Below the pieces are notes generated by a model that worked only from the letters and a program-made list of their open reading frames with translations, did not search any database and was not told the DNA's origin. A stretch of DNA of 21,323 bases from Pseudomonadota bacterium (GTDB taxonomy: Bacteria; Pseudomonadota; Alphaproteobacteria; Reyranellales; Reyranellaceae). The translations under genes and the position numbers were made by a program. Numbering within the stretch: position 1 is the first letter of the stretch; each line of letters opens with the position of its first letter. The DNA is taken from the NCBI GenBank assembly GCA_023436825.1, contig JAEZHS010000285.1:1-21323 (forward strand), written 5' to 3'. Below are positions 9,023 to 15,559 of this stretch, one piece after another.

Positions 9023-9540
9023 CCGACGAGATTGACCTCGACAATCTGCGCGAGTTCACGGCCTGGAAGCAGCGCAACCCGGCCTTCACCCTGCTCGACT
9101 TCGTCTACCAGGCGCTGCCGGCGGACCTCGCCGTGGCGATTTGCGAGTTGTTTTGGCCTCGCCTGGAGCAGCATCGCGGGGGCATCTTCTTGGCTGAAGG
9201 CTTCAGCGCCGAGAACTTCGAGTCATGGAGCGCCAACCTCGGCGGCGACATCGCCAAGATCGAGGCCACGATGAACCACCGGCATGTCGGCGATTTCTTC
9301 GTGGCATCACATGACCTCAGCATTGCCAACCTGACGCGGATCGGCGAGGTGCTGCGTCAGACCTGGACCAGCCGACTGCATGCCGCCTTCCCTGATGCCC
9401 GTATCGTGATACAGGGGCAGGTGGAGGAGGATGCGGAAGATTACGTGATTACATTCTTCCAACAGCAGGCGAGCGATCCGTCCGTCAGTTCAGCTTCAGC
9501 ATCGACCCGAACACGGTCAGGCCGCTCGGGTCGATCTTGA
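9019..9540 (+). CDS. Putative immunity protein for the Rhs toxin
   Basis: 173 residues, starting at an ATG that overlaps the rhs stop (ATGA), the classical place for a cognate immunity gene. It is soluble and acidic, with motifs including FTLLDFVYQALPADLAV, ICELFWPRLEQHRGGIFL and HVGDFFVASHDLS. The compact fold appears to end at YVITFFQQQ (residue 150). Residues 151-173 are a Ser/Arg-rich low-complexity tail (SASASTRTRSGRSGRS) read antisense through the remnant of another vgrG. The tail is therefore probably acquired by rearrangement, not part of the family. I cannot name the immunity family. Function as antitoxin is inferred from position and overlap; the same frame opens further upstream inside rhs, but the ATG at 9019 fits the coupling best. 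Confidence 0.8.
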   Translation: MTDEIDLDNLREFTAWKQRNPAFTLLDFVYQALPADLAVAICELFWPRLEQHRGGIFLAEGFSAENFESWSANLGGDIAKIEATMNHRHVGDFFVASHDLSIANLTRIGEVLRQTWTSRLHAAFPDARIVIQGQVEEDAEDYVITFFQQQASDPSVSSASASTRTRSGRSGRS

Positions 9541-9556
9541 TGAAGGTGCGGCCAAC
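9485..9556 (-). pseudogene. Remnant of a second vgrG 3' end, antisense
   Basis: Read on the minus strand, 9556 to 9485 encodes VGR followed by TFIKIDPSGLTVFGSMLKLN and a TGA stop. That is the standard closing strand of a VgrG beta-helix and aligns with the end of the intact VgrG in this window (STIKLDATGVAVSGPKISLN, 8 of 20 identical). An in-frame TAA lies immediately upstream at 9557-9559. In another frame just upstream the residues DVDVQINVQAEINLK also look like beta-helix repeats, which suggests a frameshift or deletion in an old vgrG copy. Confidence 0.6.
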
Positions 9557-9945
9557 TTAAGATTGATCTCTGCCTGGACGTTTATCTGCACATCAACGTC
9601 GCGATCCGACAAGCTGCCGTGGCTTGAGCTGCGATTGGCCTTCGTCTCCAGCCTCGCATTGGCGTTCACCGGAACGCCTGAGCGTTGCCGGCATCGAACT
9701 TCCGCAGTGAGAGACGTCGGCGCCGAATTCAATGAGGAGTTCATCGCTACCGTCCGTCGAATCCGTCGGCAGGAGCGGCGACCCAGGCGTCCTGAGAGAG
9801 CCGGACTTGATCTTCGCTTGAGCTTTGGCTGGCAATTTCGGCGGCGGAGCGCGCCGGAGCCGTATAGGCTCCGCTCTTCGTGCGGCCCGCCACGCGTCAG
9901 AAGTTCCGTCCCAGGGATGCGGGCCGCGACGTGAGGAGGAAACCT
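9541..9945. other. Gene-poor scar between T6SS cassette and solute-binding gene
   Basis: No intact gene is supported. The left part holds the antisense vgrG remnant and its likely upstream extension to about 9640. Two further minus-strand frames (about 9593-9835 and the frame through 9850) are open and could be decayed coding sequence, but I recognise nothing in them. The right end (9934-9940, AGGAGGA) is the ribosome binding site of the next gene. Confidence 0.5.
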
Positions 9946-11541
9946 ATGATCATGCGCGTCGCTTTGTCGTGTGTGCGGTTCGTGGTTCTCGCGTTTCTGC
10001 TCATCGCACCCTTTGGTAGTGCCTCGGCCCAGAAGCAGGGTGGCATCCTGCGTATCACCCATCGGGACAGTCCCGCCAGCATGTCGATCCACGAGGAAGG
10101 AACGATCTCCGTCGTGCTGCCGATGATGGGCGTGTTCAACAACCTGGTCATGTTCGATCCGGCCAGGAAGCAGAACAGCCTCGACGACATCGTACCCGAC
10201 CTCGCCGAGAAGTGGACGTGGAGCGAGGATGGCACGACGCTGACCTTCATCCTGCGCAAGGGCGTCAAGTGGCACGACGGCAAGCCGTTCACTGCCGCCG
10301 ACGTGAAGTGCACCATCGATCTCCTGCAGGGCAACGCGCCGGAGAATTTCAAGGTCAATTTCCGCAAGGGCTGGTACGCCAACGTCGAAAGCGTGACCAC
10401 GACCGGCGAGAGCGAGGCCGTCTTCAAGCTGAAGGCGCCGCAGCCCGCGCTGCTCGGCCTGCTCGCCTCGGGCTTCTCACCCATCTATCCGTGTCATGTC
10501 TCGCCGCGCGAGATGCGTCAGGCGCCGATCGGCACCGGACCGTTCAAGTTCGTCGAGTACAAGCCCAACCAGACCATCAAGGTCGCGCGCAGTCCGAACT
10601 ACTGGAAGCCGGGCAAGCCCTACCTCGATGGCATCGAGTACACCATCATTCCGAACCGCTCGACGGCGATCCTCGCCTTCCAGTCGAACAAGTTCGACAT
10701 GATCTTCCCGTTCGAGGTCACCGTGCCGCTGGTCAACGACATCAAGGCAAACCGGCCGGACGCGATCTGCGAGACCGCGCCGATGAACGTCGCCGCCAAC
10801 ATCCTGATGAACCCCAATCCGCCGTTCGACGACATCGAGGTGCGCCGCGCCGTCGCCATGACGCTCGACCGCAAGGCGTTCCGGGACATCATGACCTCGG
10901 GCACCGGCGACGCCGGCGGCGCCATGCAGCCCCTGCCGGAGGGGCGGTGGGGACTGCCGCCGGAGATCCTGCGCGAACTGCCGGGCTATGGACCCGACAT
11001 CGCCAAGAGCCGCGAGAAGGCGCGGGCGATCATGGCGGCCAAGGGCTATGGTCCGAACAAGCCGCTGAAGGTCAAGGTCGCAACCCGCAACTTGCCGACG
11101 TACCGCGACGCGTCGGTGGTCCTGATCAGCCAGCTCAAGGAGATCAATATCGACGGCGAGCTGCAGCTGGTGGATACGGCGCAGTGGGTGCCCAAGCTGA
11201 TCCGGCGCGACTACGTGATCGCCGTCAGCCAGGTCGGCAACGGCGTCGACGATCCCGACCAGAATTATTACGAGAACTACGCCTGCGGCTCGCGCACCTA
11301 CATGGACTACTGCAATAAGGAGGTCGATGCGATGATCGCCGCGCAGTCGGCCGAGCGCGATCCCGAGAAGCGCAAGAAGATCGCCTGGGAGATCGACAGG
11401 AAGCTGACCAACGAGGCGGTCCGGCCGATGCTCTATTACATGTACGGCGTCACCTGCCGGCAGCCCGGCCTCAAGGGCGTCAATATCCAGGTCAACAGCA
11501 TCTACAACAACTGGCGTCTCGACGACGTCTGGCTGGAGTAG
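9946..11541 (+). CDS. ABC transporter substrate-binding protein, family 5 (peptide/opine type)
   Basis: 531-residue periplasmic receptor of the DppA/OppA class. The ATG at 9946 follows AGGAGGA by 5 bases; a longer frame to 9880 lacks such a site. A signal peptide (residues 1-28, core FVVLAFLLIAPFG) is cleaved after ASA before QKQ, so it is not a lipoprotein. The mature start GGILRITHRDSPASMSIHEE, the LAEKWTWSEDGTTLTFILRK block (about 85-105), GVKWHDGKPFTAADV, and YWKPGKPYLDGIEY are family 5 signatures; the C-terminal lobe carries DQNYYENYACGS. No permease or ATPase genes accompany it, so the receptor is orphan in this window and its ligand (peptide, opine, or other) cannot be set. Confidence 0.92.
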   Translation: MIMRVALSCVRFVVLAFLLIAPFGSASAQKQGGILRITHRDSPASMSIHEEGTISVVLPMMGVFNNLVMFDPARKQNSLDDIVPDLAEKWTWSEDGTTLTFILRKGVKWHDGKPFTAADVKCTIDLLQGNAPENFKVNFRKGWYANVESVTTTGESEAVFKLKAPQPALLGLLASGFSPIYPCHVSPREMRQAPIGTGPFKFVEYKPNQTIKVARSPNYWKPGKPYLDGIEYTIIPNRSTAILAFQSNKFDMIFPFEVTVPLVNDIKANRPDAICETAPMNVAANILMNPNPPFDDIEVRRAVAMTLDRKAFRDIMTSGTGDAGGAMQPLPEGRWGLPPEILRELPGYGPDIAKSREKARAIMAAKGYGPNKPLKVKVATRNLPTYRDASVVLISQLKEINIDGELQLVDTAQWVPKLIRRDYVIAVSQVGNGVDDPDQNYYENYACGSRTYMDYCNKEVDAMIAAQSAERDPEKRKKIAWEIDRKLTNEAVRPMLYYMYGVTCRQPGLKGVNIQVNSIYNNWRLDDVWLE

Positions 11542-11554
11542 CCCTTGCCGCTCG

Positions 11555-11585
11555 CGGTGACCCCGACTAGCTCTCCGGGTCACCG
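11555..11585. terminator. Bidirectional hairpin between convergent genes
   Basis: Perfect 9-bp inverted repeat CGGTGACCC (11555-11563) and GGGTCACCG (11577-11585) with a 13-base loop. It lies just after the solute-binding gene stop and across the last codons and stop of the convergent minus-strand gene. There is no clear T-tract on either side. It is probably a shared terminator. Confidence 0.45.
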
Positions 11586-11953
11586 AGAATGAAGCAGAAC
11601 ACCCGGCCGTAGGTTTCGCAGAGGTGCGTGCCGCCATCCGGGGTCGTCATGAAGATCATCTTGCTCTTGGGCACGACCAGCCATTCGCGACCGTCCCAGG
11701 CGCGATAGAGGCCGTCCTCGCCGACGTACGATTGAGTCGGCCGGCAATCGCCCCGCTGGCCGTCCATCGAGCCGTTGCAGCAGCGTGAATGCGTATCGGG
11801 CTGGCGAAGATCCTTGTACCAGTCGTGATGCTGCGCATGGCCGTCGCCGTGGCGACCCGAAGCCGGCGGCGACTGGCTCGCCGCCGATGCGGCGATTGCG
11901 GTCACGGTCACGACGGAAAGCAATGTGGAGGCAACTCGTCGAAGCGTCGGCAT
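11567..11953 (-). CDS. Small secreted Cys/His-rich protein (copy 1)
   Basis: 128 residues of unknown function. The ATG at 11953 has GGGAG 8 bases upstream. A Sec signal peptide (core STLLSVVTVTAIAASA, about 1-24) precedes a His-rich stretch (HGDGHAQHHDWYKD, H35-H43), CCNG at 58-61, DCRPT at 69-73, W86 and W91, VVP, DGGTHLC ending at C112, and VFCF with C120. The five cysteines and the His cluster suggest a disulfide-bonded or metal-binding periplasmic protein. It is clearly paralogous to the protein encoded at 15051-15479 (same order CCNG, DCRP, DG..H.C, FCF). I do not recognise a named family. Confidence 0.8.
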   Translation of the reverse strand: MPTLRRVASTLLSVVTVTAIAASAASQSPPASGRHGDGHAQHHDWYKDLRQPDTHSRCCNGSMDGQRGDCRPTQSYVGEDGLYRAWDGREWLVVPKSKMIFMTTPDGGTHLCETYGRVFCFILGDPES

Positions 11954-12107
11954 GGCGAACACTCCCGGTGAGCACAAAAGGGTGCTCTTCCGCCGACCGT
12001 CAGGCAACTGCCTGTGGGGGAAAAGAAACCCATCTGCTCCTGGAGCCTCGCAGCGGCGGGAAAGGCAGACCTCGCCTGACATGGGGTCCTGCCGGCGCTG
12101 TGCCTCT
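11954..12107. promoter_or_regulatory. 5' region of secreted protein copy 1, with two small inverted repeats
   Basis: Two short inverted repeats lie here: GAGCAC/GTGCTC (11970-11975 and 11982-11987), close to the start codon, and CAGGCA/TGCCTG (12001-12006 and 12009-12014). Either could be an operator or leader hairpin. No convincing -35/-10 pair was found, so this is only a candidate control region. Confidence 0.25.
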
Positions 12108-13289
12108 TTAGAATCTCGCAGTGCCTGGATCGAGGCCCAGCGCCACCCGTCCGCGGACAACGTAGTTGTTGGAGCTGAGGGCGACATGGCGGACCGCGGC
12201 GCGCACGTCGCGTGCCGCGCGTTCGAGCGGACACGTCTCGAAGATGGACACCGAGCCAGCGCTCGCAGCGAGCATGTCGACAATGCTCGTGGCGGACTCG
12301 GCCGCATATGTCGCCGCCATCCGAAACGCCGCGCGCGCCTGCAGCAGGCGTTCGCCGCCGGCTTCGGTCCCGGCCATCAATTCAGTCATGGCATCGACCA
12401 GGAACGCCCGCGCGGCGCGCAACATTGCATCCGCACGCCCGACCGCGGCCTGAACCGGCTCGCGATCGCGCAGCAAAGCGGCGCCGCCGAGGCTCTTGTC
12501 TCCGGCCAATTCAACGAACGCCGTAATGGCGCCGCTGGCAATTCCGAGCGGGACTGCCGAAATCGTCCACGCGAACACGGATACCGGCGGCATGCGATAG
12601 ACCAGTCCCGGATCGGTCGGCGTCAAGTCGAGGAAGGGATGCACGTGTGCCTCGGGGACGAACACGTCGCGCAGCTCGAAGTCACAACTGCCGGTGCCGC
12701 GTAGCCCCGACACGTGCCAGTTGTCGAGAATCGTGACGTCGTTCCGCCCGACATGGCAGCAGAGCCTTGGCGCTTCCGGCGCTTCCGCCGCCAACACCAT
12801 GAACAGCGATGCGTGATGGGCACCGCTCCCGAAAGGCCACCGCCCGGCGCCGCGATAGCCGCCGGCGACGCGCGTCGCCGTGCCGACGGCGCCGGTGGCC
12901 GCCGCGACGAAGGCATGGCGATCGGAAAACCAGGTGCGCGCGACAGCCTTGCTGACATAACCGCCGACGCGGCTCATGCCGCCGCCATTGCCGACGAGCC
13001 AGCCGATCGAGCCGTCGAGTGCGGAAGCGGCTTCCACGATGCTCATGAACTCGAATGGAGAGAGCTCGGGTCCTCCGATCGCCCGCGGCAACCACAAACG
13101 AAACAAGCCGGCATCGGCCAACGTCTCGAACACGTCATCCGGGAGCCGGCGCAGCTGGTCGAAGCTGCCCCGCCGCTCGCGGACGAACGGGGCCATGCGC
13201 TGAAGCGCGTCCAACATCCCGGCGGCGCTGTTGCGCCTCACGCCCTCCGTCAATGAGATATGGTCGGCCACTGCATTGAGCGGGGTCAT
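12108..13289 (-). CDS. Acyl-CoA dehydrogenase-like flavoprotein (hydroxylase/DszC-like group)
   Basis: 393-residue cytosolic protein with the acyl-CoA dehydrogenase fold. The N-terminal helical domain includes LRRLPDDVFETLADAGLFRL and LPRAIGGPELSPFEFM. The SIGWLVGNGGG segment and the middle beta-domain (VAGGYRGAGRWPFGSGAHHA; GLRGTGSCDFELRDVFVPEA) are typical of the group that includes two-component flavin-dependent hydroxylases such as HsaA and DszC, rather than of classic dehydrogenases. The C-terminal helical bundle follows (about 240-380). The ATG at 13289 has GAGGGAAGG just upstream. It is transcribed divergently from a winged-helix regulator 104 bases away, which is the obvious candidate controller. 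Substrate is unknown; a reductase partner is not in the window. Confidence 0.85.
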   Translation of the reverse strand: MTPLNAVADHISLTEGVRRNSAAGMLDALQRMAPFVRERRGSFDQLRRLPDDVFETLADAGLFRLWLPRAIGGPELSPFEFMSIVEAASALDGSIGWLVGNGGGMSRVGGYVSKAVARTWFSDRHAFVAAATGAVGTATRVAGGYRGAGRWPFGSGAHHASLFMVLAAEAPEAPRLCCHVGRNDVTILDNWHVSGLRGTGSCDFELRDVFVPEAHVHPFLDLTPTDPGLVYRMPPVSVFAWTISAVPLGIASGAITAFVELAGDKSLGGAALLRDREPVQAAVGRADAMLRAARAFLVDAMTELMAGTEAGGERLLQARAAFRMAATYAAESATSIVDMLAASAGSVSIFETCPLERAARDVRAAVRHVALSSNNYVVRGRVALGLDPGTARF

Positions 13290-13358
13290 GATGCCTTCCC
13301 TCGACAATTCGACGAAACTGGCACCGACACCATGGACAGGGGGAGAGGGGAGAGTCCT

Positions 13359-13381
13359 GAAGTTGCTCTAAAGAAGTTGCT
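13359..13381. promoter_or_regulatory. Direct repeat GAAGTTGCT x2, candidate operator
   Basis: GAAGTTGCT occurs at 13359-13367 and 13373-13381, 14 bases apart, each followed by a TAAA-like tail. It lies between the divergent flavoprotein and regulator genes, just before the regulator start. OmpR/CadC-type winged helices often bind tandem direct repeats, so this is a plausible autoregulatory site. The assignment is inference. Confidence 0.35.
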
Positions 13382-13393
13382 AAAGGTGCCTGA

Positions 13394-15004
13394 ATGGTCC
13401 TCACTCGATCGATGGCGAAGGCGCACCCTCGCGGCTTGTTCCGCCTCGATACTGAATCGGAATCGCTTCTGTACGGCGGCGAACCGACCAAGCTCGGCCG
13501 GCGTGCGGTTGCCGTGCTGCGGGCCCTGCTGCAACGCCCCGGAGAACCGGTGTCGAAGGAGACCCTGATCGAGGCGGCGTGGCCCGGGCTGGCAATCGAG
13601 GAGAACAATCTCTCCGTTCAGGTATGGGCCTTGCGTCGCGTTCTCGGCACAGAGGGCAACGGCTCGGGTTGGATCGAGACCTTGCCGCGCCGCGGCTATC
13701 GCTACATCGGCCCGCCCATTGCGGTCGTCAACGACGTCGGGACCGCGCCGCACGCGTCACCGGCGCTGCCCGAGAAGCCGTCCGTGGCCGTGCTGCCGTT
13801 TTCAAGCCCGAGCACGAGCCGCAAGCATGCGCACTTCGCCGACGGGATGGTCGAGGACATCATCACGGCGCTGTCGCGGTTCAAGTCGTTGTTCGTGATC
13901 GCCCGCAATTCAAGCTTCGCCTACAAGGATCGGCCGGTGGACATCAAGCTGGTCGGGCGCGAACTCGGTGTTCGCTACGTCGTGGAAGGCAGCATAAGGA
14001 CGAGCCGGAATCAGCTACGGGTGGCGGTCCAATTGATCGACGCAGAGACCGGCTATCAGCTCTGGAGCGAACGTTACGGCCGCAGGCTCGCGGATGTCTT
14101 TGCCGTGCAGGACGAAATTGCGCGGGCGATCGTTTCGGTTCTGCCTGGGCGATTGGAAGATGCGGGCCGAGACATTGCGATCCGGAAGCAAACGTCGAAC
14201 ATGACGGCCTATGATCTCGTCTTGCTCGGCAATGAGCGGTGGCGGCGCCTCAATAGCAGCGCGCTGGCCGAGGCACGGGAGCATTTCCGTGCCGCGGCCG
14301 TTCTCGACCCAAACTACGCGCGCGCCCATGCCAACATTGCCTGGACGATCGTCTGCGAGGCCTTTCTCGAGGTGCCGAATGCGGCGGCGCTCGACGAGGC
14401 GCTGGGCGAGATCGAGATCGCGCTCGACATCGATGACGACGACGCCTGGTTTCATGGCGTCTTCGCGCAACTCCTCTTTCTGCGCCGCGAGGACGACCGG
14501 TCCGAGGCGCACTTCGATCGTGCGTTGACGCTCAATCCGAATGATGCCGATGTCGCCGCGGTACTGGCGAACATACTGGTTTACTGGGGGCGGTGGCGGG
14601 AGGCGCTGGTGCGGATCGAGACCGCCAAACGCCTGAACCCGTTCCCGCCCAACCTGTACCATTGGTATCACGCGCTCGCCCTCTACGCGGCACGCCGGCA
14701 CCGGGAAGCAATCGAGGTGCTGAAGCAGACGCGTTCGCTCCATAGCTGGTCGCACGGGCTGCTTGCGGCTTGTTATGCCCAGATCGGCGTGCGTGAGGAG
14801 GCCCGGTCCGAGTTGGATTGCTTCATCAAAGAGCGGCGCCTCGAGCTGCGGCAGAGCGGCAAGCCACTCAGTATCGACGGCCTCGACCTGGCCAGAATCC
14901 GGGCAGACAGGTATCGCAAGGCGGGTGATCGCCGGCACTTTCTTGACGGGCTGCGCAAGGCAGGCCTAGGTGCGACGAATACAGGTCGGTCCAGGAGGTC
15001 ATGA
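13394..15004 (+). CDS. Winged-helix transcriptional regulator with TolB-like and TPR domains (CadC-like)
   Basis: 536 residues. An OmpR/CadC-type DNA-binding domain occupies about 15-110 (RRAVAVLRALLQRPGEPVSK; LSVQVWALRRVLG; ending LPRRGYRYIGPP). A TolB N-terminal/FlgO-like domain follows at about 127-262 (PSVAVLPFSSPS; HFADGMVEDIITALSRFKSL; LGVRYVVEGSIR; YGRRLADVFAVQDEIARAI). TPR-like repeats fill about 270-500 (AREHFRAAAVLDPNYARAHA; SEAHFDRALTLNPNDADVAA). No membrane helix separates DNA-binding and sensor parts, unlike CadC itself, so it should be cytosolic. This domain order is common in rhizobial regulators. ATG at 13394 with a weak AAGG upstream; an ATG at 13412 is an alternative. Its likely target is the divergent flavoprotein gene. 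Confidence 0.9.
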   Translation: MVLTRSMAKAHPRGLFRLDTESESLLYGGEPTKLGRRAVAVLRALLQRPGEPVSKETLIEAAWPGLAIEENNLSVQVWALRRVLGTEGNGSGWIETLPRRGYRYIGPPIAVVNDVGTAPHASPALPEKPSVAVLPFSSPSTSRKHAHFADGMVEDIITALSRFKSLFVIARNSSFAYKDRPVDIKLVGRELGVRYVVEGSIRTSRNQLRVAVQLIDAETGYQLWSERYGRRLADVFAVQDEIARAIVSVLPGRLEDAGRDIAIRKQTSNMTAYDLVLLGNERWRRLNSSALAEAREHFRAAAVLDPNYARAHANIAWTIVCEAFLEVPNAAALDEALGEIEIALDIDDDDAWFHGVFAQLLFLRREDDRSEAHFDRALTLNPNDADVAAVLANILVYWGRWREALVRIETAKRLNPFPPNLYHWYHALALYAARRHREAIEVLKQTRSLHSWSHGLLAACYAQIGVREEARSELDCFIKERRLELRQSGKPLSIDGLDLARIRADRYRKAGDRRHFLDGLRKAGLGATNTGRSRRS

Positions 15005-15011
15005 CGCCACG

Positions 15012-15035
15012 AGCCGGCAGATCCGTCTTCCGGCT
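15012..15035. terminator. Weak hairpin between convergent genes
   Basis: AGCCGG (15012-15017) and CCGGCT (15030-15035) form a 6-bp stem with a 12-base loop, between the regulator stop and the convergent small secreted gene. There is no T-tract. It is a possible weak bidirectional terminator. Confidence 0.25.
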
Positions 15036-15050
15036 GAAATGGAGCATCCT

Positions 15051-15479
15051 TTAGCTCTTCGACCCCGTCGGCGAAAAACAGAAGATGTGGAATACGGGCA
15101 GCGTCGGCATCGGCTTGGTGCTGCAGACATGGCTGCGGCCGTCACCGAACCGGTCCGGCTGGTCGACGGCGTACGCCGGCACCGGCACCCAGCGGCGAAA
15201 TTCCGGGATCCATACGGACCAGCTGCCGTCGTCTTCCGCGCGTGCCCGGACGGGCCGGCAATCCTCGCCGTTGCAGCAATTGCCGTGGCCGGTGCGCGGC
15301 TTCCATTCCTGGTACTGGTGATGCTGCTGGACATGTCCGCAGCCGAAAGCACCGAATTCGCAGTCCTGCGCCCGTGCCCAATTGCCCACGGCCAGCATCA
15401 GGCCTGCTGCGATCAGCACCAGAAGCACAAGGCGCGCACACTCCGGCGGGCGCCCGCGCACCGCGGTCAGCTTTGTCAT
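15051..15479 (-). CDS. Small secreted Cys/His-rich protein (copy 2)
   Basis: 142 residues, ATG at 15479 (an in-frame GTG at 15536 would add residues before the signal peptide and is less likely). The signal sequence ARLVLLVLIAAGLMLAVG ends at ARA before Q38. The mature part has C40, C47, QQHHQYQEW (H53, H54), CCNG at 68-71, DCRPV at 73-77, a Trp-rich middle (WSVWIPEFRRWVPVP), DGRSHVC ending at C119 and FCF with C134. It shares this ordered skeleton with the protein at 11567-11953 but has two extra cysteines near the mature N terminus and a shorter spacer between CCNG and DCRP. Function is unknown; a periplasmic metal-binding or disulfide-stabilised role is a guess. Confidence 0.8.
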   Translation of the reverse strand: MTKLTAVRGRPPECARLVLLVLIAAGLMLAVGNWARAQDCEFGAFGCGHVQQHHQYQEWKPRTGHGNCCNGEDCRPVRARAEDDGSWSVWIPEFRRWVPVPAYAVDQPDRFGDGRSHVCSTKPMPTLPVFHIFCFSPTGSKS

Positions 15480-15559
15480 CACGCGCTCGAAACGTGACGG
15501 TGCGGCGGCAGTTGCGGCGAACCCCTCTATGGTCACCGCGAGGGGCCGCAGAGGGGGAG

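Noticed and set aside
9563..9934. 123-codon plus-strand frame between immunity and solute-binding genes
   Set aside because: No ribosome binding site, Arg-rich composition, and the opposite strand carries vgrG-like residues.
10477..11637. Long open frame antisense to the family 5 solute-binding gene
   Set aside because: No recognisable domain; it is a shadow of the real gene.
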